A stretch of 64,000 bases of DNA. It comes from Verrucomicrobiota bacterium (GTDB taxonomy: Bacteria > Verrucomicrobiota > Verrucomicrobiia > Limisphaerales > J093). Positions 1-8,205 of the stretch are shown here, piece by piece (the stretch's first letter is position 1; the number at the start of each line of letters is the position of its first letter). Below the pieces are notes generated by a model that saw only the letters and a program-made list of their open reading frames with translations, was not told where the DNA came from and searched no databases. The stretch lies in the NCBI GenBank assembly GCA_029556615.1, contig JAKQDD010000176.1, positions 1 through 64,000 of the forward strand, read 5' to 3'. A program made the translations under genes and the position numbers.

Positions 1-79
1 TTCAGGCCGTTACGGTCGCTGGCGCCTTGCGCTCCGCCAGTCTGAGCGGTAGAAACGGTCGTTCGTTTACGCATATCAC

Positions 80-113
80 TGGTGGACGTAGCAACTTTGT
101 TGCGCGTCCACCA
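80..113. other. strong hairpin in the unassigned left edge
   Basis: Bases 80-88 (TGGTGGACG) pair with 105-113 (CGTCCACCA), and inside them GCAAC pairs with GTTGC around a TTT loop. No T-run follows, so it is not a textbook intrinsic terminator. I tested the integron attC pattern and the core heptamers do not fit. Apart from this hairpin and the short tandem repeat at 127-160, positions 1-345 hold nothing I can assign; an upstream gene may end before the window. Confidence 0.5.
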
Positions 114-126
114 GCTCTCATGCCAT

Positions 127-160
127 CTGTCCCCCTATCCATCCTGTCCCCCTATCCATC
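127..160 (+). repeat. tandem 17-bp repeat carrying CTGTCCCCCTATC
   Basis: CTGTCCCCCTATCCATC occurs twice head to tail (127-143 and 144-160). The 13-14 bp core returns at 25344-25357 and at 38430-38443, always outside intact genes. At the last site it marks the point where a hicA gene is broken. It looks like a fragment of a genome-wide interspersed repeat. Confidence 0.6.
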
Positions 161-345
161 CCTTGGGTAAGCCGTTCGGGGTGGAGGTCCTGACGCCGCG
201 AGCATTCCTGAACCGTCTGGCCGGACTTTGAAGCGGAGACAACGCCCGGGGCCGCTTCATCGATTTGGCCTGACACCCCCCACTGGCCGTGGTTCATTTC
301 TCGCAGCGCATCGCCACACCAGGGCGATGCCGCCCTGCTGCCATC

Positions 346-1770
346 ATGAACATCCCGACCTTCGCACTCGCCGCGACCGTGACGGCGCTCAGCCTCTCGA
401 CTCTCGCCGCCACGCTGCCCGGACTCAAGATCAGCGACAACCACCGATTCCTCGTGACCGAGGACGGCCAGCCCTTCTTCTGGCTGGGCGACACGGCGTG
501 GCAGTTGTTCCACCGCCTCAACCGCGAGGACGCCCAACGGTATCTCGAGCACCGCGCGAAGCACGGGTTCAATGTCGTCCAAGCCGTCGCCCTCGCCGAA
601 CTCGACGGCCATCAGGTCCCCAATCGCTACGGCCATCTCCCGCTTGTCGACCTCGATCCTGCCCGACCCGCGGTCGTCGAGGGCCCCGAAAACGATTATT
701 GGGACCACGTGGACTTCATCGTCGAGACCGCCAATCGACTGGGGGTCTATGTGGGCTTTCTGCCGACCTGGGGCCGCTACTGGCATGACGCGGTCCGGGA
801 TGGCCGACCGCTCTTCACCCCCGCCAACGCCGAGGTCTACGGCGAGTGGCTGGGGAGACGTTACAAGGACCGGGGCCTCGTGTGGATCCTGGGCGGCGAC
901 CGGGGGATCGACAACGACACCCATAAGGCGATTCTGAGGGCGATGGCCAAGGGGCTCCGCCGCGGCGACGGCGGCGCGCATCTCATGACGCTTCATCCCC
1001 CGGGTGGCAACGGCTCCTCGACGTGGTTCCACGGCGAGGACTGGCTCGACTTCAACATGCGCCAGAACGGTCACGTGGCCGAGTTCACCGGCCGTTACGA
1101 CCAGACCAAGGCTGACTACGATCGCACCCCGGCCAAACCCGTCCTCGATGGCGAACCGATCTACGAGGATCATCCGGTCTCCTTCGACCCCAGGAAACTG
1201 GGGCACTCGACGGCGGCGGACGTCCGCCGGCCGATCTACTGGGACGTCTTTTCGGGCGCCTTCGGTCACACCTACGGTCATCATTCCGTCTGGCAGATGT
1301 GGTCGCCGGACAAGCCGCCCATCAACAACCCCCTCATGCCTTGGTCCGATGCGATCCACCAGCCCGGCGCCATCCAAATGCAGCACGCCAAGAACCTGAT
1401 CCTCTCCCGCCCCTTCCTCACCCGGGTGCCCGATGACTCGATCCTCGTCGCGGACCGTGTGCCGACCTCCGTGCCGGGAGCGGGCCGGTACCGGTTCGTC
1501 GCCACCCGCGACGCCGATGGCCAGTACGCGATGGTGTATGCGCCCGTTGGACGCCAGTTCAAGGTCCGCATGGACACGATCGCCGGCCCCAGGGTGAACG
1601 CGTGGTGGTACAACCCGCGCGACGGCACAGCCGCGGCCATCGGCGAGTTCCCCAACCAGGGTGAACGCGCGTTCACTCCGCCCACCCCGGGCGAACTGCA
1701 GGATTGGGTGCTCGTCCTCGACGATGCAGCCCGGCATTTCCCCGTGCCCGGGCAACACCCCGCTCGCTGA
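346..1770 (+). CDS. secreted DUF4038 / GH140-like glycoside hydrolase
   Basis: A 474-residue protein of the DUF4038 TIM-barrel family, which includes GH140 apiosidases and related plant-glycan hydrolases. The start at 346 gives a signal peptide ([18 protein letters not shown]); the open frame extends upstream to 289 but without signal-like sequence. The barrel begins at about residue 30 with [18 protein letters not shown]. Likely catalytic acids are the Asp of WILGGDRG near residue 183 and the Glu of LDGEPIYED near 267. The last 90 residues resemble the putative collagen-binding/beta-sandwich domain that usually follows DUF4038. It is probably exported and acts on branched pectin-like side chains. 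The exact substrate is inference; the family call is firm. Confidence 0.85.
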   Translation: MNIPTFALAATVTALSLSTLAATLPGLKISDNHRFLVTEDGQPFFWLGDTAWQLFHRLNREDAQRYLEHRAKHGFNVVQAVALAELDGHQVPNRYGHLPLVDLDPARPAVVEGPENDYWDHVDFIVETANRLGVYVGFLPTWGRYWHDAVRDGRPLFTPANAEVYGEWLGRRYKDRGLVWILGGDRGIDNDTHKAILRAMAKGLRRGDGGAHLMTLHPPGGNGSSTWFHGEDWLDFNMRQNGHVAEFTGRYDQTKADYDRTPAKPVLDGEPIYEDHPVSFDPRKLGHSTAADVRRPIYWDVFSGAFGHTYGHHSVWQMWSPDKPPINNPLMPWSDAIHQPGAIQMQHAKNLILSRPFLTRVPDDSILVADRVPTSVPGAGRYRFVATRDADGQYAMVYAPVGRQFKVRMDTIAGPRVNAWWYNPRDGTAAAIGEFPNQGERAFTPPTPGELQDWVLVLDDAARHFPVPGQHPAR

Positions 1771-1891
1771 ACAACCGCGGATATCGCCGGTCCGTTCCTC
1801 GACCGGCCCTGGCCATCTGACGCTCCGTGACCATGCGGGTGTCCTCGGTAGACGTTGACGATGGCCATCGGGGCCCCTACGATCCGCGCGC

Positions 1892-4060
1892 ATGTTGACC
1901 TTGTCGTTTCGTCCTCGATGGCAGATCCGTGCGAGTCACGGGACTCTCCCGCGTTTCCCCCGCCCGCCGGTGTCGCGTTCGCCGGTGCTCGCGTGGTTCG
2001 CACTCGTGGGATTCCTGGGGGCAGTATCCCTCGGCGCGCAGCCGGTTTCATTCGACGGGCCCGGCTATCTCCCCGGCCAATACCCGCCCGCACCGTGGAA
2101 CGGCGATCTGCTCGAGCCGGGTTTCCCTCTCGCCGACTCGCCGCGGGTGGTGTCCGGGGCAGGGGTGGGGGGGTCCCAGGCCTTGGCAGTGAAGCTCGGG
2201 TTCGTGGACGGCCGCTCCTTGGGGCAGGCCTTCTACGAGCTCCCCCGCCCGCTGCGACGCGCGGACGGACAGCAGCGGATCGCGGTGAAGATGGCCCCCG
2301 CGTCTTACCGTGGGACAGCGGAGGTCGAAGCCTTTGGCGGGCAGGCCTGGCTCGGGGGGGCCTACGTTCATGCCGGCGCCCGCGCCGCCCAGGAATTGGC
2401 CGGAGTCGAGTTCTACTTCCTAAAGACCGAGCCCGGCGCGATCGAGGCACGGCACTTCCGAATCCAGGTAGTCCGCCAAACGCCGACGTCGTTCATTCAT
2501 GAAGTCGTGGCCGAGCTGGGGTCCTTTGTCGCCGGTGGGGGGTACTACGAAGTGAGTTGGGAAACCGACGCGACGTGGAGCCGCTACACGATCGGTGTCG
2601 TCACCCCGGACGGGGAGCAGCGCACCGTGGACATCAATGCGCCCGAGGGCGGGGTCATCGAGCGGATCTATCTTGACGGGAGTACGCCCATGGTCAGCGA
2701 AAGCGGCACGGTGTTGGTGGACGAACCCGCGCGGTTCGATGACCTGGCGCTTCCCATTGTTCCCCCCCGCCTGAGCACCACTCCCCGTTCGCAGACGGTG
2801 CTCACCGGTTGGTCCACGACCTTTGAAGCCGTCGCCGACGGGACGCCTCCGCTGGCCTATCAATGGCATCACGACGGCCAGCCGTTGCCCGGCGACCAGG
2901 GCCCGGCCCTGCACCTGGCAGACGTCGGGGCTGAGCGCGCGGGGGCCTACCACGTCACGGTGACCGGCCCGCAGGATGCGGTGGCGAGCGAACCGGTCCA
3001 GCTCACGGTGATCGAGCCGCCTGCGCTCGATCCGCGCTACATCGTCGCCTGGGGTGAGAACCCCTCGGGCCAAACCGACATCCCCCCGGGATTGACCGGC
3101 GTGGTGGCGGTGGGCGCCGGAGAGGCTCACAGCCTCGCGGTGACGGCGGATGGCCGGGTGTTGGCCTGGGGCGAGAACACCTTCGGACAAACCGATGTGC
3201 CTCCAGACCTGGGGCCGGTGCTGACCGTCGCCGGAGGCGCGTTTCACAGTCTGGCGCTCGGGCGGGATGGCGTCCTGCGCGGCTGGGGCAACAACAGCGC
3301 AGGCCAAGCGGCGGCGCCTGAAGGAGTGACCAACCTCATTGCCGTCGCCACCGCCAGCGCTCATACCCTCGCGGTCCGCAGCGACCACACGCTGGCCGCG
3401 TGGATCCCCGGCACCGAACCCACGACGCCGCTCGAGGACGTGGTTCAGATTGCGGCCGGAGTCTACCATTTCCTGGCGCTCCATCGGGATGGCCGCGTGA
3501 CGGCGTGGGGCGCCATCGCTTACGACGAGACGCACACCTCGCCGCCGGACCTCGGCAACGTCGTCGCCATCGCCTGCGGCAGCGCCCATGCACTGGCCCT
3601 GACCGCCGAGGGCCACGTCGTGGCCTGGGGAGACAACAGCCAGGGCCAATCAACGGTGCCTTCCGACTTGCCCCCCATTCAGGCCATTGCCGCCGGCCAA
3701 AGCCACAGCCTGGCCTTAACCCGGGACGGACGGGTCGTCGCCTGGGGATCCCAGAACACCGTGCCGCCCTGGCTCAAAGACGTCACCGCCATTGCCGCCG
3801 GCGCCAATCACAACCTGGCGCTGATGAGCGCCCCCGTTGCTCCGCCGCTTCCGCCGCGCCTTCGGATGCTGGCCGGTCCCGGCGGCGAGATGCAGGTGCA
3901 AGTCGAAGGCGAACCGGGGTGGTCCTGCGTGCTCGAGGCGTCGTCCGACCTGAACCAGTGGACTCCGCTGGAAACTCTGGTGTTGCAGGAGACGCCGGTC
4001 TTGTACACCGAAGCATCCGGCGATCCCGGGCCGCGATTCTACCGCGCCGTGATCCCTTAG
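1892..4060 (+). CDS. secreted Ig-like and RCC1-repeat protein
   Basis: A 722-residue exported protein. The ATG at 1892 gives 26 Arg/Pro-rich residues before a good signal peptide; an in-frame GTG at 1970 would start directly at MSRSPVLAWFALVGFLGA and is a credible alternative. Residues of about 50-290 form an unassigned beta-rich region. An Ig-like domain covers about 292-375 (YQWHHDGQPLPG). Roughly seven RCC1-type propeller blades follow at about 384-644, each with a VVAWGDNSQGQ or HSLALTRDGRV core. The C-terminal 65 residues carry the LEASSDLNQW...FYRAV module shared with four other secreted proteins here. Bacterial RCC1 propellers are usually adhesion or binding scaffolds; no enzymatic motif is visible. 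Confidence 0.8.
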   Translation: MLTLSFRPRWQIRASHGTLPRFPRPPVSRSPVLAWFALVGFLGAVSLGAQPVSFDGPGYLPGQYPPAPWNGDLLEPGFPLADSPRVVSGAGVGGSQALAVKLGFVDGRSLGQAFYELPRPLRRADGQQRIAVKMAPASYRGTAEVEAFGGQAWLGGAYVHAGARAAQELAGVEFYFLKTEPGAIEARHFRIQVVRQTPTSFIHEVVAELGSFVAGGGYYEVSWETDATWSRYTIGVVTPDGEQRTVDINAPEGGVIERIYLDGSTPMVSESGTVLVDEPARFDDLALPIVPPRLSTTPRSQTVLTGWSTTFEAVADGTPPLAYQWHHDGQPLPGDQGPALHLADVGAERAGAYHVTVTGPQDAVASEPVQLTVIEPPALDPRYIVAWGENPSGQTDIPPGLTGVVAVGAGEAHSLAVTADGRVLAWGENTFGQTDVPPDLGPVLTVAGGAFHSLALGRDGVLRGWGNNSAGQAAAPEGVTNLIAVATASAHTLAVRSDHTLAAWIPGTEPTTPLEDVVQIAAGVYHFLALHRDGRVTAWGAIAYDETHTSPPDLGNVVAIACGSAHALALTAEGHVVAWGDNSQGQSTVPSDLPPIQAIAAGQSHSLALTRDGRVVAWGSQNTVPPWLKDVTAIAAGANHNLALMSAPVAPPLPPRLRMLAGPGGEMQVQVEGEPGWSCVLEASSDLNQWTPLETLVLQETPVLYTEASGDPGPRFYRAVIP

Positions 4061-4305
4061 CCGGCATTTCTCATGGCTTAGTGGGCCATGGACCACTTGG
4101 GCGGAGAACTGCGAAGCGAACAACTCACGTTTCATCCTACGCCGGCGTGCGCGAAAGCGGTGCCGCTTGGGCCGCGGCACCGCACTCCAAAACGCAATCG
4201 CGCGGATCAGAGGGCCGTGGCGCGGGCGCGAGCTCTTGGAGTGCGGCAGTCCCCTGCCGCTTTCCAATCGGCCTCCGGTTTCAGTACGCGGGAACCGGCA
4301 CGCCT

Positions 4306-4412
4306 TGGCGGGCGGGCATCCAAGTCCGCAAAGGCCCCTGACTGGCGGGTGGCTCAAGGCGCCGGGTCCAATCTGGGAGGTTGAGATTCGATCGGCGCGT
4401 GCGCGCGGATTG
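4306..4412 (-). repeat. repeat family 2, partial copy
   Basis: It shares the blocks GCGGGCGGGC, GGCGGGTGGCTCAAGGCG, GGGAGGTTGAG and GCGCGCGGATTG, in the same order, with the full copy at 42310-42540. It sits just upstream of the vapBC promoter. The copy is diverged and lacks the second half of the family. Confidence 0.55.
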
Positions 4413-4431
4413 TGGCCGGGCCAGGTCTCTC

Positions 4432-4459
4432 TTGACACTGGCCAATGCACATATATGAT
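4432..4459 (+). promoter_or_regulatory. sigma70-type promoter of vapBC, apparently leaderless
   Basis: A perfect -35 hexamer TTGACA (4432-4437) is followed after 16 bp by TATGAT (4454-4459), a near-consensus -10. A start about 7 nt downstream falls on or next to the ATG at 4467, so the message would have essentially no leader. No Shine-Dalgarno sequence fits between. The overlap of promoter and start codon also suits autorepression by the antitoxin. Confidence 0.6.
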
Positions 4460-4466
4460 CATCTGT

Positions 4467-4697
4467 ATGCGCACGACGTTAGTCATTGATGATCACGTTT
4501 TTAAAGAAGTGAAGCGCAGGGCTCTTGAAGCCGGGTTGACCGTCAGCGAGTTCACGACCCTCGCCTTGCGCGAGAGTCTGCGCAGACGTGAAGCCCCACC
4601 CCCAGTTGGTCGGTTCTCCATCCCTTGCTACGGACCGGGACCGCGACAGGGATCGTCCCCACGCGAACTGGCCGAACTTCGTGACGACGGGCGATGA
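4467..4697 (+). CDS. vapB: VapB-type ribbon-helix-helix antitoxin
   Basis: A 76-residue protein whose first 40 residues have the ribbon-helix-helix pattern: a short beta strand (TTLVIDDHVF), a helix (KEVKRRALEAG), then LTVSEFTTLALRESLRR. RHH antitoxins bind their own promoter as dimers and neutralise the partner toxin with the C-terminal tail, here Pro/Arg-rich. The start at 4467 lies 7 nt after the -10 box; ATG 4455 is in frame but lies inside the -10 region. The stop codon overlaps the next start by 4 bp (ATGA), so the two genes are translationally coupled. Family assignment is by pattern and by its PIN-domain neighbour. Confidence 0.75.
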   Translation: MRTTLVIDDHVFKEVKRRALEAGLTVSEFTTLALRESLRRREAPPPVGRFSIPCYGPGPRQGSSPRELAELRDDGR

Positions 4698-5137
4698 AAA
4701 TGCCCGATGTCAACCTGCTTGTGTACGCCCACCGCAAGGACGAGGCGGCCCATGAGTTCTATCGGGATTGGCTCGAGGGCCTGGTGAATTCCGGGACACC
4801 CTTCGGGCTCTCGGCCTTGGTGGCTGTGGCCTTCGTGCGCATCGTCACTCACCCTCGCTTTCACAACGACCCGACACCGCTGCCCGTGGCGCTGGACGCG
4901 GTGGATCGGCTGCGCGAAGCTCCAAGTTGCCGTTGGTTGCTGCCCGGCACCCGGCATTGGGAGATCGCGACGTTGCTGTGCCGCAAGACGCACGCCGCGG
5001 GCAAGCAGGTTGCCGATGCTCAGCATGCCGCCCTCGCCCTCGAGCACGGGTGCCGGTGGGTCACACGGGATGATGACTTCGCCGTCTTCGGCCCTCACGG
5101 GCTCGATTGGGAGTACCTGGCGCCCGCGAACCCATGA
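4694..5137 (+). CDS. vapC: VapC-type PIN-domain ribonuclease toxin
   Basis: A 147-residue PIN domain. The first catalytic Asp is in PDVNLLVYAHR (residue 5), a Glu/Asp cluster follows in the middle, and VADAQHAALALEHG with WVTRDDDFAVF gives the second acidic cluster and the Tx(D/N)xDF motif of VapC enzymes. These Mg-dependent endoribonucleases cleave tRNA or rRNA and stop growth unless bound by the antitoxin. It overlaps vapB by 4 bp. Length and motifs are complete, so the toxin looks intact. The RNA target cannot be read from the sequence. Confidence 0.85.
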   Translation: MKMPDVNLLVYAHRKDEAAHEFYRDWLEGLVNSGTPFGLSALVAVAFVRIVTHPRFHNDPTPLPVALDAVDRLREAPSCRWLLPGTRHWEIATLLCRKTHAAGKQVADAQHAALALEHGCRWVTRDDDFAVFGPHGLDWEYLAPANP

Positions 5138-5145
5138 CGCCTGTA

Positions 5146-5187
5146 TAGCGAGGCGCGCCCCAGAGCCTGTCGAGTCCTCAGACTCTA
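5146..5187 (+). repeat. minimal copy of the two-hairpin element (family 1)
   Basis: TAGCGAGGCGCG and GTCCTCAGACTCTA are the outer sequences of family 1 brought to within 42 bp, with the loops missing. It fills nearly the whole gap between the vapC stop (5137) and the amidohydrolase stop. The final CTA (5185-5187) is the TAG stop codon of that minus-strand gene. Confidence 0.6.
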
Positions 5188-6960
5188 CCGCGGTTCGCGT
5201 CCCCGGTAGCCGGGACCACGGACAACCCGGCCGGGCCGGGCGCCGGTGTGTTCGCCGTCCCGGATCACCGGCACGCCGTTGACGAGCACGTGGCGCACGC
5301 CGACGGCGTATTGGTGCGGCTGCTCGTAGGTCGCACGGTCCCGGATCGCGGCCGGATCGAAGACCACCACATCCGCGTAATGGCCGACCTTGAGGGCGCC
5401 GCGCCGGTCGAGCTGGAGATTGGCGGCGGGGAGCGTCGTCAGCCGCCGGATGGCTTCCGCCAACGAAAGCAGCTGCTGTTCACGCACGTAATGGCCCAGG
5501 AACCGGGCGAAGTTCCCGTAAGCGCGCGGATGGGGGTTGTTCTTCAGGAACACGCCGTCCGGCATGAGGGCGCCCTCGTCCGAACCCAGACTCACCCAAG
5601 GCAACCGGAGCTGCCGCCGGACGTTCTCCTCGGACATCAGGAAGAAGATGCTCTCGACCCGGCTGCGGTCCTCGACCACAAGGTCGAGGATCGTCTCCTC
5701 CGGCGATTGGCCGCGCGCGGCGGCGACCTCCGCCAGCGACTTGCCGGTGAGCGGCTTCAGCCGCTCGTTCCTGAAGCCGGTCAGCAGGATCTTGTCGGGG
5801 GCGCCGGCGCCCAGGAGGAAATTCTCCCACTGATCGCTCGGCGTCGTCATTTCGCGGCGCAGCCGGGCGCGGCAGGCCGGGTTCTGGAGCCGCTCGATCC
5901 AGGCGGCCACGCCGCCCTCCTGCACCCAGGGCGGCATCGTCGCGTTCAATCCGGTCCCGGCGGCGGTGTAGGTATACATGTCGGCGGTGATCGACAGGCC
6001 CGAGGCGCGAGCGGCCTCGATGCGCGCGATGGCGTCGTCGATCTTCGGCCAGTTGGCCTGGCCCATGGCCTTGAGGTGGTAGACCTCGGCCCGGATACCG
6101 GCTTGGCGGGCGATGGCGAGGAACTCGTCGAGCGCTTCGAGGAGGCCGTTGCCCTCACTGCGCAGGTGAGAGATGTAGAGTCCGTCGTGGTCGGCGGCGA
6201 CCTTCGCCAGGGCGATGAGCTCGTCGGTGCTGGCATAGGCCCCGGGGGTGTAGATCAACGCCGACGCCAGGCCCAGGGCGCCTTCTTCCATCGCCTGGCG
6301 GACCACGGCTTTCATCCGGTCGAGCTCGGTCGGTGTGGGCGGGCGGTTGACGTAACCGAGCTCGTGGATGCGGGCGGTGCTCGCGCCCACGAACGACGCG
6401 ACATTCACCGAGACGCCGCGCCGCGCGAGGTGCTCGAGGAACTGGCCCAAGGTCGTCCAGGTGACTTCGTAGGTGATGTCCCCCTGACGCTCCTGGAGGT
6501 CCTGCCGCATCCGGGGATTGAGCGGGCCGAACGATTCGCCCTCGCCCATGACCTCGAGCGTGACTCCCTGTCGCACATCGCTCTGAGCCCGGCCATCGGC
6601 GATCAGGGATTCGCACGCCCAGCTGAGGATGTTGATGAAGCCCGGGGCCACCGCCAGGCCGCGGGCGTCGATCTCGATCTTGGCCTGCGCATCCGGCCCG
6701 GCCTGTCCGACCACGGCCAGCGTGTCGCCGCGGACGGCCACATCCCCCGCCACGGGCGGCTGCCCGCTGCCGTCGTAGACGGTGCCATTTCGGATGAGAA
6801 CGTCGAACTGGGTGGCGTGCATGGTGTGAGTGTGAGTTAGAAGGGCGAACGCGGCCAACAGGCGCAGGACCCGACGCGACGGCCTGTTGCCGGCGCCGGA
6901 TCCCACGGCGCGGGCGAGGGTTGACCGGCGGCGGCTGAAGTGCAACGACGGGGAGGTCAT
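5185..6960 (-). CDS. exported N-acyl-D-amino-acid deacylase-like amidohydrolase
   Basis: A 591-residue amidohydrolase of the D-aminoacylase type. An Arg-rich N-terminus and hydrophobic stretch (about residues 30-49) suggest export. The N-terminal beta-sandwich contains DVLIRNGTVYDGSG. Where classical members have GFID.HTH, this one reads GFINILSWACE (107-117), so the first metal-binding HxH is absent. Later motifs are kept: EVMGEGESFGP, SHLRSEGNG, YHLKAMGQ and the final LGSDEGALMPDG. It may use one metal or a different chemistry. The stop TAG lies in a short family-1 repeat. An SDR gene lies 19 bp upstream on the same strand, so the two are probably co-transcribed. Confidence 0.75.
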   Translation of the reverse strand: MTSPSLHFSRRRSTLARAVGSGAGNRPSRRVLRLLAAFALLTHTHTMHATQFDVLIRNGTVYDGSGQPPVAGDVAVRGDTLAVVGQAGPDAQAKIEIDARGLAVAPGFINILSWACESLIADGRAQSDVRQGVTLEVMGEGESFGPLNPRMRQDLQERQGDITYEVTWTTLGQFLEHLARRGVSVNVASFVGASTARIHELGYVNRPPTPTELDRMKAVVRQAMEEGALGLASALIYTPGAYASTDELIALAKVAADHDGLYISHLRSEGNGLLEALDEFLAIARQAGIRAEVYHLKAMGQANWPKIDDAIARIEAARASGLSITADMYTYTAAGTGLNATMPPWVQEGGVAAWIERLQNPACRARLRREMTTPSDQWENFLLGAGAPDKILLTGFRNERLKPLTGKSLAEVAAARGQSPEETILDLVVEDRSRVESIFFLMSEENVRRQLRLPWVSLGSDEGALMPDGVFLKNNPHPRAYGNFARFLGHYVREQQLLSLAEAIRRLTTLPAANLQLDRRGALKVGHYADVVVFDPAAIRDRATYEQPHQYAVGVRHVLVNGVPVIRDGEHTGARPGRVVRGPGYRGREPR

Positions 6961-6979
6961 GGATGCTGTCGAGGGCTTC

Positions 6980-7807
6980 TCACGCCAGCGCCAAGTCCGA
7001 TTCCCCGGGCAACCAGAGCCAGCGGCCTTCCATCCCCCCGGCCACCGCCAGCGTTTGGCCGGTCACGTGCCCCGCCAATCGGTCGGATGCCAGGAACACG
7101 ATCGCATGGGCCACGTCGGTCGGGCGCGCCAGCTTGGGGAGCGCCATGGTGGCCGTGACGCGCTCGACGAGGTCCGGATCCTGCAGCCTTGGTGCCGTGC
7201 GAGGCACCATCGTCCAGCCGGGGCACACGCAGTTCACCCGGCCGCCGCAATAGTCCGGCGCGGGCGGGGCAAGACGGGCGATCTCATTCTTGAGCGTGCG
7301 GGTGAGGCCATAGGCCACGGCCGCTTTGGCGGCCGCGTAATCCGCGTGGCCGGCCTCGCCGAAGAGGGCGGCGGTGGAACCAACGAACACCAGGTTGCCG
7401 CTCCGCTGTCTCCGGACAAGGCGCAGGAACTCGCGGCAGCAGAGAAAGACCGAGGTCAGGTCGGCCTCGATCGTGCGCCGCCATTGTGCCAGCGGCATTC
7501 GGTCCAGCGGCACATGCTGGTCCTCCCAGATGCCGGCGTTGGCGACGAGGATATCCACGCGGCCGAACGCCTTTTTCGCCCGGGCGAAGAGCGCTCGCAC
7601 GGCGGTTTCCCGGGTCAGGTCGGCCTGCACCCGCAGCGCGTCAACAGCGCTCAGTTCGCGGCGCAACAAGGCAGTGCGCTCTCCGTGCCGGAACGAGTGC
7701 AACACCAATCGCGCCCCTTCGGCTGCGAAGGCGCGCGCCGCGCAGGCCCCGATGCCTCCCGAGGCCCCCGTCACGAGTACCACCTTGTCTTTCAGGTCCG
7801 TTTCCAT
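6980..7807 (-). CDS. short-chain dehydrogenase/reductase (SDR)
   Basis: A 275-residue classical SDR. The cofactor loop TGASGGIGA is near residue 15, LVANAGIW is the NAG motif, VFVGSTAALFG carries the catalytic Ser, and YAAAK is the Tyr/Lys pair. The start at 7807 (METDLKDKVVLVTG) matches family length; the frame opens further upstream without homology-like sequence. The C-terminal GxxxTGQTLAVAGG resembles the usual VTGxxxxVDGG ending. It reduces or oxidises a carbonyl/hydroxyl substrate with NAD(P)H; the substrate is unknown. It lies directly before the amidohydrolase gene on the same strand. Confidence 0.85.
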   Translation of the reverse strand: METDLKDKVVLVTGASGGIGACAARAFAAEGARLVLHSFRHGERTALLRRELSAVDALRVQADLTRETAVRALFARAKKAFGRVDILVANAGIWEDQHVPLDRMPLAQWRRTIEADLTSVFLCCREFLRLVRRQRSGNLVFVGSTAALFGEAGHADYAAAKAAVAYGLTRTLKNEIARLAPPAPDYCGGRVNCVCPGWTMVPRTAPRLQDPDLVERVTATMALPKLARPTDVAHAIVFLASDRLAGHVTGQTLAVAGGMEGRWLWLPGESDLALA

Positions 7808-8205
7808 GTTGCGCCCAGGATCAGGGAACGACCACGCCCACGGCGTTGTCGCACACCGCCCCGGATGCTCGCACGGTTCCCGGGGATTGTCACGCCGGGG
7901 CCGGTGCCCCAAATCCGCGCGTAAGCGTCCCTTGCGGCTCGACCTCCTGGGCTGGACGCTGCGTCCTGAGCCGCCCCGTCAGCGGTTCCCGCGGATTTGG
8001 ATGCCCGCCCCCGAGGCGGGCCACCCCGGAGCCGACACCCCACGCGCCTACAAGGCGAAAACCCGCCAGGAGCCGATGGCGAACGTTCGCGCCGCACGCC
8101 TTAGGCGAGGATCCGGGTGCCCAATCCAAGCTTGAAAGTTCATCGCTCCTGGAGCAACGCTTGGTCAATCAGCGGGTTCAAGCAACCACCACCAATCTCC
8201 TCCCC
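7808..8205. other. intergenic region, largely repeat family 2
   Basis: This 398-bp gap separates the divergent SDR and CHRD genes and must hold both promoters. Most of it (about 7916-8122) is a full repeat of family 2. An open frame crosses it in phase with the downstream gene, but its translation is Arg/Pro-rich and unlike a protein. No clear -35/-10 pair stands out. Confidence 0.5.
7916..8122 (+). repeat. repeat family 2, full copy
   Basis: An approximately 207-bp block matching, in inverse orientation, 42310-42540. Shared anchors are GCGTAAGCGTCCCTTGCGGC near one end, GGAGCCGACACCCCACGCGC in the middle and GGCGAGGATCCGG at the other end. An internal GCCCGCC...GGCGGGC hairpin is present. 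It lies between a divergent gene pair, directly upstream of a secreted-protein gene, as does the copy at 42310. Confidence 0.75.

Larger units (their letters stand above)
4061..4466. other. intergenic region with two perfect hairpins and a family-2 repeat fragment
   Basis: No gene is supported here. A perfect 10-bp stem (GCGGTGCCGC, 4157-4166, with 4174-4183, 7-nt loop) and a 7-bp stem (GCGGCAG, 4243-4249, with 4254-4260, 4-nt loop, followed by TTT) lie downstream of the RCC1 gene and could end its transcript. A partial copy of repeat family 2 covers about 4306-4412. The vapBC promoter follows at 4432. Confidence 0.5.

Noticed and set aside
80-113. Possible integron attC site
   Set aside because: The hairpin lacks the RYYYAAC/GTTRRRY cores and the usual bulged bases, and no cassette array or integrase is seen.
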